64,000 nucleotides of DNA from Halobellus rufus (GTDB taxonomy: Archaea; Halobacteriota; Halobacteria; Halobacteriales; Haloferacaceae), in NCBI RefSeq assembly GCF_000739575.1, contig NZ_BBJO01000055.1:1-64000 (forward strand). Reading direction: 5' to 3'. Position 1 is the stretch's first letter. Each line of letters begins with the position of its first letter. Made by a program: the position numbers and the translations under genes. The notes below the pieces were generated by a model, which saw nothing but the letters and a program-made list of their open reading frames with translations, was not told where the DNA came from and ran no database searches. Shown here one piece after another: positions 44,857-53,728 of the stretch.

Positions 44857-46029
44857 ATGAACGAGAAACACGGAACGCCCCGAACGCGACGCCGTTTCCT
44901 GCAGGCAGCCGCCGCCGCAGGTATCGTCGGAGTCGCAGGGTGCAACACGCCGGGCGACAGTGGAACCGAGACGGAAACTGAGACCGACGACGGCAGCACC
45001 GGAAGCGGCGGACCGGAGCAGATCGGATCCGGCCAATCGCCGTTCGGGAGCCGCGAGCTCTCGGGCGTCCCGATGGCCGAGATGCCGGACCTCGAAGGCG
45101 AACTGACGCTGTACTCCGGGCGCGGAGAGGCGCTCGTCGGCGAACTGGTCGGGTTCATCGAGGACCTGTACCCGGACTTCACGGTCCGCCCGCAGTACAA
45201 CTCCGCGGCGGAGCTCGTCAACCAGATCGACATCGAGGGCGACAACAGCCCCGCCGACGTCTTCTACTCGGTGAACGCGGGCGCACTCGGTGCGCTCGCG
45301 GATATGGGTCGGACGCAGTCGCTCCCGCAGGAGGTCCTCGACTTCGTCCCGGAGAGCTTCCAGGCACCCGACGGCTCGTGGATCGGGACCTCCGGCCGCG
45401 CCCGCTCGGTCCCGTACAACACGGACGCGTTCTCGGAGTCGGACATCCCCGACAGCATCATGGAGTTCCCCGAGACTGCCGAGTTCGAGGGCGAACTCGG
45501 GTGGGCTCCGACGTACTCCTCCTTCCAGGCGTTCATCACGGCGATGCGGATCCTCGAAGGCGAGGACGCGACCCGCGAGTGGCTGGCCGGAATGCAGGAA
45601 CTCGGCGTGAGCCAGTACGGCGACGAGTTCCAGATCGCCCGGGCCGTCGCCGACGGCGAGATCTCGGCCGGACTGACGAACCACTACTACATCCAGCGCG
45701 TCCTCGCGCGACGCGGGCAGTCGGCCCCGCTGGCGACCGCGTTCACGCAGGGCGACGCGGGCGCGGTGTTCAACGTCGCCGGGGCGTGCGTCCTCGACAC
45801 CGCCGAGGACTCGACGCTCGCGGCCAACTTCGTGCGTCACCTGCTCTCGGCGGAGGCGCAGGACTACTTCGCGCGGACGACGTTCGAGTACCCGCTCGTC
45901 CCGGAGGTCGAGCCGATCGGGCGCCTCCCGACGATCGACGAGTTGAACCCGCCCGAGGATTTAGACCTGTCACAACTGTCGGACCTCGAGACGACGATCG
46001 AACTCCTGCGGGAGACGGGCGTCCTCTGA
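44857..46029 (+). CDS. Fe(III) ABC transporter substrate-binding lipoprotein
   Basis: 390 residues. Tat leader RRRFLQAAAAAGIVG with lipobox Cys29, followed by a Thr/Glu-rich linker of ~25 residues. The mature part is a FbpA/AfuA-type periplasmic-binding fold: GELTLYSGRGEALVGEL near the N terminus, and the paired tyrosines in LTNHYYIQRVLARRG, which coordinate ferric iron in this family. It captures ferric iron outside the membrane and hands it to the permease at 46066. First gene of the operon with the iron-box promoter at 44823. Other hexacoordinate cargo (thiamine, 2-aminoethylphosphonate) is possible in the wider family but fits less well. Confidence 0.85.
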   Translation: MNEKHGTPRTRRRFLQAAAAAGIVGVAGCNTPGDSGTETETETDDGSTGSGGPEQIGSGQSPFGSRELSGVPMAEMPDLEGELTLYSGRGEALVGELVGFIEDLYPDFTVRPQYNSAAELVNQIDIEGDNSPADVFYSVNAGALGALADMGRTQSLPQEVLDFVPESFQAPDGSWIGTSGRARSVPYNTDAFSESDIPDSIMEFPETAEFEGELGWAPTYSSFQAFITAMRILEGEDATREWLAGMQELGVSQYGDEFQIARAVADGEISAGLTNHYYIQRVLARRGQSAPLATAFTQGDAGAVFNVAGACVLDTAEDSTLAANFVRHLLSAEAQDYFARTTFEYPLVPEVEPIGRLPTIDELNPPEDLDLSQLSDLETTIELLRETGVL

Positions 46030-46065
46030 TCTCGGGGCCTCCGGCGACGGAGCAGGGAACTCACG

Positions 46066-47670
46066 ATGGCCACGGAGCACCGGACGACGGCGGACGACGA
46101 GGGCGGCGAAGAGTCGGGGCTACCACTCGGCGTGTCGGTCGCGGCGGCCGCGGTCGCCGCCGCGGTGTTGCTCCCGGTTCTGTGGCTCGTCAAGACGGGC
46201 TTGGACGTCGGCTTCGAGGAGGCAGTCGCGTTGCTCACGCGGCCGACGACGCTCGAAGTCTTTCTCAACAGCGCGATCCTCGTCGCGCTGACGACGGCCG
46301 CCTGCGTGCTCATCGGCGTCCCGCTGGCGTATCTAACTGTCAGGACCGACCTGCCGTTCCGCCGCTTCTGGACGATCATCGTCTCCCTTCCGCTGGTCAT
46401 CCCGAGCTACGTCGGCGCCTTCGCGTTCGTCTCGGCGTTCGGGCCGCAGGGCGGCTTCCAGCGGCTCCTCGCGCCGGTCGGAATCGAGCGAATTCCCGAG
46501 ATCTACGGTCTCGAAGGCACCGTGTTGATCCTGACGCTCTACACCTACCCGTACGTGTACATCACCGCGCGGGCGGCGCTGAAGTCGATGGACACGACGC
46601 TGATCGACGCCGCGCGGACCCTCGAACACGACCGCTGGGAGACGTTTCGCCGGGTGACGATCCCGCAGATCCGGCCCGCCGTCGCGGCGGGCGCGCTGCT
46701 CTCGGGGCTGTACGTCCTCGCGGACTTCGGCACGCCGTCGATTATGCGATACGACGTGTTCACCCGCGTCATCTTCGTCGAGTTCGGGACGTTCGGTCGC
46801 GACACCGCCACTCTCCTCTCGCTGCAGTTGGTCGCGGTGACGCTCTTCATCCTCTGGCTGGAGTCGCGGGTCCGCGGCGAGGAGCGCACGACCGCCGGGG
46901 GGCGCTCCCGGGCGGCCGTCTCGCTCGGGGCGTGGCGCTACCCCGCGATGGGGTTCGCGGCGCTCGTGGCGGGACTGGCGCTCGTCGTCCCGCTGGCGAT
47001 CCTCCTCTCGTGGCTCGGGACCGCCTCCGCGTCGGTGAACCAGTCGCTCGCCTTCGAGTGGTCCTACGCGCTGAACTCCGTCACCGTCTCGGCGGCCGCC
47101 GCCGCCGTCGCTGTCGTGGCCGGACTCCCGGTCGCGTACCTCTCGGCGCGGCACGACGGCCTGCTGCCGGCGGCGTTCGAGCGGATCAGCTACGTGGGCT
47201 ATGCGGTCCCCGGCGTCGTCCTCGGACTCGCTCTCGTGTTCTTCGGCAGCCAGTACGCGACGCCGATCTACCAGACGCTGTATCTCCTGGTGTTCGCGTA
47301 CGTGATCCGCTTTCTGCCCCAGTCGGTCGGGTCGCTGCGGGCGTCGTTCCTCTCGGTGGACCCCGCGCTCCCGGAGGCCGCGCGGACGCTCGGGCAGACG
47401 TCCGCGGGCGCGTTCCGCTACGTGACGCTCCCGCTTGTCGCGCCGGGACTGTTCGGCGGCGCGGCGCTGGTGTTCCTGACGACGATGAAGGAACTGCCCG
47501 CGACGCTGCTGCTTCGACCGTCGGGTTTTACCACGCTCGTCACGCATATCTGGACAGCATATGCCTCGGGGTACTTCGGACAGGCGGCGGTTCCGGCGCT
47601 GGTCTTGCTGTTCGTCTCTGGACTCTCGATGCTCGTGATACTCAGACAGGAGGGATACGATGTCAAATAG
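46066..47670 (+). CDS. Fe(III) ABC transporter permease (two fused permease domains)
   Basis: 534 residues, about twelve membrane helices. It has two copies of the permease EAA loop: DAARTLEHDRWETFRRVTIP in the first half and EAARTLGQTSAGAFRYVTLP in the second. This is the fused FbpB organisation of ferric-iron importers, where one chain replaces a homodimer. The start at 46066 lies 36 bp after the preceding stop. Its end overlaps the ATPase gene by 11 bp. It forms the membrane channel of the importer. Confidence 0.88.
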   Translation: MATEHRTTADDEGGEESGLPLGVSVAAAAVAAAVLLPVLWLVKTGLDVGFEEAVALLTRPTTLEVFLNSAILVALTTAACVLIGVPLAYLTVRTDLPFRRFWTIIVSLPLVIPSYVGAFAFVSAFGPQGGFQRLLAPVGIERIPEIYGLEGTVLILTLYTYPYVYITARAALKSMDTTLIDAARTLEHDRWETFRRVTIPQIRPAVAAGALLSGLYVLADFGTPSIMRYDVFTRVIFVEFGTFGRDTATLLSLQLVAVTLFILWLESRVRGEERTTAGGRSRAAVSLGAWRYPAMGFAALVAGLALVVPLAILLSWLGTASASVNQSLAFEWSYALNSVTVSAAAAAVAVVAGLPVAYLSARHDGLLPAAFERISYVGYAVPGVVLGLALVFFGSQYATPIYQTLYLLVFAYVIRFLPQSVGSLRASFLSVDPALPEAARTLGQTSAGAFRYVTLPLVAPGLFGGAALVFLTTMKELPATLLLRPSGFTTLVTHIWTAYASGYFGQAAVPALVLLFVSGLSMLVILRQEGYDVK

Positions 47671-48880
47671 CACACAGACGGCGGTGGAGTCGGACGCGGA
47701 GCAACGGACCGAAAACGGTGACGCCGAACGGTCGGCGGGGACGACGTCGGTTCCCGGTCCCTCGGCCGTCGACGACGACGCCGACGTCGTGCTCGAACTG
47801 GACGGCCTCGGTAAGTCCTACGGCTCCGAACTGGTCGTCGAGGACCTCTCGCTGTCGGTCAGAGAAGGCGAGATCCTGACGCTTCTGGGACCCTCCGGCT
47901 GCGGGAAGACCACGACCCTCCGACTCGTCGCGGGTCTCGAACGACCGGACACCGGCGCGGTGCGGCTGAACGGGCGGTCGGTGTCGGGGTCGACGTTCGT
48001 CCCGCCGGAGGAGCGCGGCGTCGGCGTCGTCTTCCAGGAGTTCGCGCTCTTTCCGCATCTCACGGCGCGCGAGAACGTCGCCTTCGGCCTGAAGGACCGC
48101 CCGGACGAGGAGGTCCGCGAGCGCGTCGACGACCTGCTGGAACTGGTCGACCTCGCCGATCAGGGCGACAGCTACCCCGATCAGCTCTCCGGCGGCCAAC
48201 AGCAGCGAGTCGCCCTCGCGCGCTCGCTCGCGCCGGAACCGGAGATCCTGCTTCTCGACGAACCGTTCTCGAACCTCGACGTCGACCTCCGCGTGGAGAT
48301 GCGGGAGGAGGTCCGGCGCATCATCAAAGAGACCGGCGTGACGGCGGTGTCGGTGACCCACGACCAGGAGGAGGCGCTGTCGATCTCCGACCGCGTCGCC
48401 GTGATGAACGACGGCCAGATCGAGCAGGTCGGCGACCCCGAGGGCGTCTTCCAGCACCCCGAGTCCCGGTTCGTCGCCGCCTTCCTCGGCTACGCCAGCT
48501 TCGTCCCCGGCTACGTCTCCGGTGACGTCGTCGAGACCGACCTCGGGACGGTCCCGCGCGAGCAGATCCACGGGCTCGCCCCCGAGTACGACCGCACGCG
48601 GATCGATCTGCTCGTCCGCCCGGACGACGTGAGCGTGCGCTCGCTCGACTGCGAGGGGGTCGAGTCCAGTTGCGGGCGGGTCGTCGCCCGGCGGTATCTC
48701 GGCCCGACGTTCCTCTACGAGGTCGAACTGGACACCGGGGAGTCCATCCAGTGTATGCACAACCACGACGAGGACGTCCCCGACTCCGGTCCGGTCGACC
48801 TCGAACTCGACGCGGATCACGAACTCGCCTGGTTCCCGCGGGAACAGCGCCCCGAAGACGATTCCCGCTACGGCGAGTGA
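47660..48880 (+). CDS. Fe(III)/spermidine-type ABC transporter ATP-binding protein
   Basis: 406 residues, with an acidic N-terminal extension of ~40 residues. Walker A GPSGCGKTTTLRLV, Q-loop VFQEFALFPH, signature LSGGQQQRVALARSLAPE, Walker B EILLLDEPFSNLD and the switch histidine in VTHDQEEALS are all intact. A TOBE-like regulatory domain follows from about residue 290. FbpC/PotA subfamily ATPase that powers the iron importer. It overlaps the permease gene and is followed after 3 bp by the glycosyltransferase gene, so all four genes are probably one transcript. Confidence 0.9.
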   Translation: MSNSTQTAVESDAEQRTENGDAERSAGTTSVPGPSAVDDDADVVLELDGLGKSYGSELVVEDLSLSVREGEILTLLGPSGCGKTTTLRLVAGLERPDTGAVRLNGRSVSGSTFVPPEERGVGVVFQEFALFPHLTARENVAFGLKDRPDEEVRERVDDLLELVDLADQGDSYPDQLSGGQQQRVALARSLAPEPEILLLDEPFSNLDVDLRVEMREEVRRIIKETGVTAVSVTHDQEEALSISDRVAVMNDGQIEQVGDPEGVFQHPESRFVAAFLGYASFVPGYVSGDVVETDLGTVPREQIHGLAPEYDRTRIDLLVRPDDVSVRSLDCEGVESSCGRVVARRYLGPTFLYEVELDTGESIQCMHNHDEDVPDSGPVDLELDADHELAWFPREQRPEDDSRYGE

Positions 48881-48883
48881 GCC

Positions 48884-51163
48884 GTGTCCCGGCAACCGTT
48901 CACATCCCGACTGCGCGCGGCCGTCCGCTCCGTCGTCGCCGCTGGACGTGAACGGCCCGAGCGGGTCGTCGCCGCCGCCCTCGCGCTCGCCGTCGGCGGC
49001 GTGGTCTACTACCTCGCGATCGACCTCTTCGCGTATCACTCCGTCAACGACGACGAGGGGGTCTACCTCTATCAGGCCGCGATGCTCCTCGAAGGGAAGC
49101 TGTTCCTCTACCCCGGCGACATCCCGTGGGACGCCGTGCGCCCGTGGTTCTTCGTCGTCGACGAAGTCGGGGGCGAGATCCGGATGTACGGGAAGTACTC
49201 GCCGGTCGCCCCCGCCATCTTCGCCGTCGGAAAGCTCCTCGGCGACTGGAACGTCGCGCTGGGGCTCGTCGCCGCCGGAACGGCCGGCGGCGTCTACGTC
49301 CTCGGCTCGGCCGCGTTCGACCGCCGCGTGGGACTCCTCGCGGTTCCCGTGCTCGCGGCGTCGCCGCTGTTCCTCCTCACGTCGTCGACGTTCCTCTCCT
49401 ACGCGCCGACGACCTTCCTGAACGTCGCGTTCGCGGTCGCGTACCTCCGGGCCGCGCGGACGGGCAGTCGACGGTGGGGCGCGGCCGCCGGCGTCGCCAT
49501 CGGGCTGGCCTTCTTCGCTCGCCCGTACACGGCGGTGCTGTTCGCGCTCCCGTTCATCGTTCACACGCTCGTCTCGCTCGGCGTCTCGTGGCGGCGTTCC
49601 GGGTGGCGTTTGCGGCCCCGCAACTGGCAGGTGCGCCACCGCGCCGTGCTCGCCCGATCGCTCGCGATCGCGGTCCCGGGCGCGGCGTTCGTCGGCCTGA
49701 CGCTCGCGTACAACGCGGTCGTGACGGGCGACCCGCTGACGTTCCCCTACGCGGCCTTCGCGCCGAACGACGGCATCGGGTTCGGCACCCGCGAGATCCT
49801 CAACTACGAGCGCGAGTACACGCCCGAACTCGCCGCCGAAGTGACGAGAGAGGTGACGGAGTACTTCTTCACCGAGTGGGTCGCCGCCGGGACGCTCGGG
49901 ACCGCCCTCGCGGCCGTGGGCGTGCTCGCGGCAATCTGGCGCGAGCGGAGTCGGATCTCGGTGCCGGGCGTCTCCGGCGACGACGACGCGTCGCGACCGG
50001 GGTTCGATCCCGCCGACGGAATATCCGAGAGCGAGGTCGCCGCCGTTGTCTTCGCGGTCCTCCCCTCGGTGTTCCTCGGCGAAGCGTACTTCTGGGGGAC
50101 GCACAACGGCCTCCGAAACGGGCTCATCGACCTGCTGGGTCCGTTCTACCACTTCGACGCGCTCGTGCCGGTCGCGGTGTTCGGCGCTGCCGGGGTCGCA
50201 TTCCTCTGTCGCGGGGCGGTCTCGCTGCTCAGCGAGCGGCGCTGGCTCCCCGGCCCCAGCCTCTCCCGACGGCACGCGCGCGTCGCCGTCCTCGTCGCGC
50301 TCGCGCTCACCGCGCCCGTCGTCGCCTCCGCGGAGCGGGCCGTCCTCGACGATCCGTTCGCGGCGAACGAGCGTCGCACCGAGAGTCTGGAGGCGACCTA
50401 CGAGCCGTTCGAGGACCGCGAGTTCGACGACGCGCTGGTGTTCACCCCCGACCCGTACGGAGACTGGCAGGCGCACCCGTTCCAGTACCTCCGGTACGGA
50501 TCCGGCTACGACGGCGACGTGATCTACGCCACCGACGGGAGCCCGGAACGCGATATGGACGTGTTGGCGGCGGTGAACCGGACGCCCTATCGGTTCACCT
50601 ACCGCGGCGACTGGACCGGCGCGTACAACCCGGTGAACCCCGAGATCCAGCGCCTCCGCGTCTTCGAGGAGCCGGTGCGGGCGACGACGACGGTCGGCGT
50701 TCCCGCGTCCGCCGAGAGCGTGAGCGTGCGGGTCGAAACGCCCGAGGGGTACGCCCGCTACTCCGTGCCCGAGGCTGCGCGGTCGAACGGAACGTCACAG
50801 TCGGGCGGTTCCGACCGATCGAACGAGACCGTGACCGTCGAGTGGACGATCGGCCCGGACGCTGCGACCGCGGAGAATCTCGAATACGAGGGCGGGTCGC
50901 GCTGGCGGAGCGTCCCGCTAGCCGAGGATGGAGCGGAGGTCGATCTCGTGGTGACGTTCGTCGGCGTCGGCGGATCCAGCGTCACCTACCGGCAGGAGGC
51001 CACCGTCGAGAACACCGACGACGGCGTCCGCGTCGTCTGGCCGCCGGAGACGCGCGTCTGCCGGCTCACCACCGAGTGCGGCTACGAGGGAACGTGGGTC
51101 GGCCCCGACGGCGACTACGTCGACGGCGTCTCCGTGGAGATGGACGCCCGCGCGGTGTCGTAG
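48884..51163 (+). CDS. GT-C type membrane glycosyltransferase (GT39-like)
   Basis: 759 residues from GTG 48884, 3 bp after the ATPase stop. About ten membrane helices in the first ~490 residues. The first external loop carries the acidic pair in HSVNDDEGVYLYQAAMLL, the D-E signature of ArnT/PMT/Dpm-dependent GT-C enzymes. The last ~250 residues form an extracellular beta-rich domain (TVGVPASAESVSVRVETPEG, VEWTIGPDAAT). It probably transfers sugar from a lipid-phosphate donor to a glycan or protein outside the membrane. The tight linkage to the iron importer is unexplained: it could glycosylate the uptake lipoprotein, or simply share the promoter. Confidence 0.78.
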   Translation: MSRQPFTSRLRAAVRSVVAAGRERPERVVAAALALAVGGVVYYLAIDLFAYHSVNDDEGVYLYQAAMLLEGKLFLYPGDIPWDAVRPWFFVVDEVGGEIRMYGKYSPVAPAIFAVGKLLGDWNVALGLVAAGTAGGVYVLGSAAFDRRVGLLAVPVLAASPLFLLTSSTFLSYAPTTFLNVAFAVAYLRAARTGSRRWGAAAGVAIGLAFFARPYTAVLFALPFIVHTLVSLGVSWRRSGWRLRPRNWQVRHRAVLARSLAIAVPGAAFVGLTLAYNAVVTGDPLTFPYAAFAPNDGIGFGTREILNYEREYTPELAAEVTREVTEYFFTEWVAAGTLGTALAAVGVLAAIWRERSRISVPGVSGDDDASRPGFDPADGISESEVAAVVFAVLPSVFLGEAYFWGTHNGLRNGLIDLLGPFYHFDALVPVAVFGAAGVAFLCRGAVSLLSERRWLPGPSLSRRHARVAVLVALALTAPVVASAERAVLDDPFAANERRTESLEATYEPFEDREFDDALVFTPDPYGDWQAHPFQYLRYGSGYDGDVIYATDGSPERDMDVLAAVNRTPYRFTYRGDWTGAYNPVNPEIQRLRVFEEPVRATTTVGVPASAESVSVRVETPEGYARYSVPEAARSNGTSQSGGSDRSNETVTVEWTIGPDAATAENLEYEGGSRWRSVPLAEDGAEVDLVVTFVGVGGSSVTYRQEATVENTDDGVRVVWPPETRVCRLTTECGYEGTWVGPDGDYVDGVSVEMDARAVS

Positions 51164-51187
51164 TCCGGTCGGGTCGCCCCCCCCGGC

Positions 51188-51505
51188 TCAGATCGGGCCG
51201 GTGAAACTGACGTCGAGTAATCCCTCTCGAACCGCGTACTGCAGGCGCTCGTCGAGCGGCATCTCGGTCCACTCCTCGGGGCGCTGTGGCTCCGGGACGG
51301 TGTCGAGTCGGTCCACGAGCGACTCGTGGAGGAACCTGCCGTTCTCGCCGCACTCGGGGCACGTGAGGATGATGAGTCGGACGCGGTAGGGGCGCTCCTC
51401 GACGCGCCCGCAGTGCGGGCACACGTACGAATCGGTCACTAGGTACTCGTAGGAACCGGAGTAACTCGAATCTGTGGGTTCCGGCGCGCGCGTCGCTTCG
51501 GTCAC
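51188..51505 (-). CDS. Small zinc-ribbon protein coupled to the amylase gene
   Basis: 105 residues from GTG 51505, which overlaps the amylase stop codon as GTGA, so translation is probably coupled. One treble-clef/zinc-ribbon pair: VCPHCGRVEERPYR and ILTCPECGENGRF (two Cys-x2-Cys). The C-terminal half is helical and acidic (QRPEEWTEMPLDERLQYAV). No signal peptide. Possibly a regulator or assembly factor for the amylase or GH15 genes, but I do not recognise a characterised family. The open frame extends far upstream only through the amylase gene on the same strand. Confidence 0.65.
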   Translation of the reverse strand: MTEATRAPEPTDSSYSGSYEYLVTDSYVCPHCGRVEERPYRVRLIILTCPECGENGRFLHESLVDRLDTVPEPQRPEEWTEMPLDERLQYAVREGLLDVSFTGPI

Positions 51506-53580
51506 CCCGCCCGAAACACGGCGACGTCGTCGACGACGAGCCCCGAATCGGTTGCGAGTTGCCCGCCCGTCACGAGGTCCGTCGGGTCGACGTCGACGTC
51601 GCCGAACCGCACCGTCGCGGGCGACGGATCGAAGTTGAGGACGCAGACGTAGGCGTCGCCGTCGTGCTCGCGGCCGAAGGCGACCACGCGGTCGGCAGCA
51701 GCACCTCCGTCCGGGCCGTCGGCCACCGCGTACTCGACGCGGTCGAGCGAACCGTCGGGGCCGAGCGCGTCGGCCTCCGATCGGAGGTCGAGGAGGCGCT
51801 CGTAGTGGTCGCGGAACTCCTCCCGGGCGTCGTCCCACGCGAGGGCGTCGCGGCGGCCGCGCTGGCCGAGTTCCTGGCCGCCGTAGAGCATCGGGACGCC
51901 CGGGAGCGTCGCGAGCGCCCCAGCCGCGGCCATCGCGGCGGCGTCGCCGCACTCGACGACGTACCGCGTCTCGTCGTGGTTTTCGAGGTAGAGCATGAAC
52001 GCCGCATGCGGCGGGAACCCGACGGCCGCCCGCTGGTCGACGGCGTCGAGGATCGCCTCGGCGGGGACGTCGCCGCGGCCGACCTGCCGCAGCGTGAAGT
52101 ACAGCGTCGTGTCGAAGTGGACGTCGAACATCCCGTCGTGGAAGTCCGCGATGTACGGGATCGTCTCGTCGAGCAGCAGGAAGTCGGGGTCCCGGGACTT
52201 CACCCGGTCGCGGAGTTCCCTCCAGAACGTGTCTGGGACGGCCCACGCCATGTCGCAGCGGAAGCCGTCTGCGACCTCGAACCACTCGTCGACGGCGTCG
52301 AGGAGGTGCCGGCGGACCGCGAGGTTCTCGAAGTTCCAGTTGGCGATGTACTCCCACTCGAAGTACGTCTCCGGTTCGCCGTTCTCCTGCCAGTCGTACC
52401 AGTCGTAGTACTCCGAGTCGGGGTTGCGGTAGGCGTCCTCGAAGAACGGGTGATCGCGGGCGGAGTGGTTCAACACGAGGTCGAAGAGGACCGCCATTCC
52501 GCGCTCGTGGGCGGCCTCGACGAACCGCTCGTAGTCCTCGCGATCGCCGAGGTCCTCGGCGATCGAGAAGAAGTCCGTGATGTTGTAGCCGTGCGGCGCG
52601 TGGTCGTTTTCGAGCACGGGCGTCAGCCACAGGCAGTCGACGCCGAGGTCGTCGAGGTAGTCGAGACGCTCTTCGATCCGCGCGAAGACCGATTCGTCCG
52701 AATCCGACCCCGCTGCTTGCTCCCCCTCGCCGGCGAACCCGCGCACGTAGATCTCGTACAGCGTGACGTCCCGCGCCCACTCCGGCGGGTCGTTCGGGCG
52801 GACGACCTCGAAGTCGGACCGCTCGGCGGCGACCGCGTCCGGAGCGGACTCGTCGGTGGAATCGCCGTCGTCGACCGCCACCGCCTCTCCCGACCTCCCG
52901 CCGTCCGGGGCGGCCTCTCGCGAGAACTCGATCGTGTCCGGGACGCTGTAGGCGTCGGCGACGGCCACCGCGTGGACGCGAACGCGGTCGCCGACGGCGT
53001 CGGTCGGGATCCGCAGCGCCCAGCCCTCGCTCGCGATCCGCCCCTCGTCGACGTCGTCGCGGTCGTCTAGCAGGAACTCGACGACGATGTCGTCGCGGTC
53101 GGCGTCGCTGTCGGGGTGCGGTCGCGGATCGGCGTGGACGACGAGTTCGTCGCCCTCGACGGAACCGCGGAGTTGGAGACGGGGGCGACCGCCGCCACCG
53201 CCCGCGTTCGCGCGAGTTCCGGACCCCGATCCGGACGCGCCGCCGCTCCCGCCAGTCGGCGAATCGGGGCCACTCTGGTGGCCGCTGCGTCCGCTGCGTC
53301 CGCTCCGTCCACCGCGCGATTCCGCGGGTGCGACGTCCGACGGGAATGCCCGGACGGTGAGTCTGTGCGTTCCACCGGGAGCGTCGAGTTCGAGTTCGTA
53401 GGTCCCCGGTGCGTCGGGGACGAACTCGAGGACCGGTTCGTCCTCGGGCAGTTCGACGGCGCTGCTCGCGGGCGCGCTCCGTACGCGCCACGCGTACGAC
53501 GCCGAGGGGTCCGGATCGCGCGGGGCGAGTTGGACGGCGTCCCCGACGGCGACGAACCGGGGCGGTCCTGGATGGTCCAT
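51502..53580 (-). CDS. GH13 alpha-amylase family enzyme
   Basis: 692 residues from ATG 53580. An N-terminal ~80-residue beta module and a Gly/Ser/Arg linker (~85-125) precede a second beta domain (~130-215). The GH13 barrel begins at VTLYEIYVRGFAGEGE. Catalytic motifs are present: region I DLVLNH, region II GFRCDMAW (nucleophile Asp), region III LLDETIPY (acid/base Glu) and region IV ENHDETRYV. No signal peptide, so it is probably cytoplasmic. The fold and motifs fit alpha-amylase, cyclomaltodextrinase or trehalose-forming relatives. It diverges from the giant GH15 gene, which acts on the same class of substrate: together they can degrade or debranch intracellular alpha-glucan. The gene name malA is used for haloarchaeal relatives, but I am not sure this is the orthologue. 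Confidence 0.88.
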   Translation of the reverse strand: MDHPGPPRFVAVGDAVQLAPRDPDPSASYAWRVRSAPASSAVELPEDEPVLEFVPDAPGTYELELDAPGGTHRLTVRAFPSDVAPAESRGGRSGRSGRSGHQSGPDSPTGGSGGASGSGSGTRANAGGGGGRPRLQLRGSVEGDELVVHADPRPHPDSDADRDDIVVEFLLDDRDDVDEGRIASEGWALRIPTDAVGDRVRVHAVAVADAYSVPDTIEFSREAAPDGGRSGEAVAVDDGDSTDESAPDAVAAERSDFEVVRPNDPPEWARDVTLYEIYVRGFAGEGEQAAGSDSDESVFARIEERLDYLDDLGVDCLWLTPVLENDHAPHGYNITDFFSIAEDLGDREDYERFVEAAHERGMAVLFDLVLNHSARDHPFFEDAYRNPDSEYYDWYDWQENGEPETYFEWEYIANWNFENLAVRRHLLDAVDEWFEVADGFRCDMAWAVPDTFWRELRDRVKSRDPDFLLLDETIPYIADFHDGMFDVHFDTTLYFTLRQVGRGDVPAEAILDAVDQRAAVGFPPHAAFMLYLENHDETRYVVECGDAAAMAAAGALATLPGVPMLYGGQELGQRGRRDALAWDDAREEFRDHYERLLDLRSEADALGPDGSLDRVEYAVADGPDGGAAADRVVAFGREHDGDAYVCVLNFDPSPATVRFGDVDVDPTDLVTGGQLATDSGLVVDDVAVFRAG

Positions 53581-53728
53581 ACCAGTACGAACGGGGTATG
53601 TCACCTTTGTCTTTGTCCCGGCGGCCGGATCGGGTCGGCGCCGAGCACCGCCGGCGGAGTCCGGGCCGGCCGCGAACGCTGTGGGGCATCCGCCAATACT
53701 TATGTCGTGGGGACACTGCTCGGAGAGT

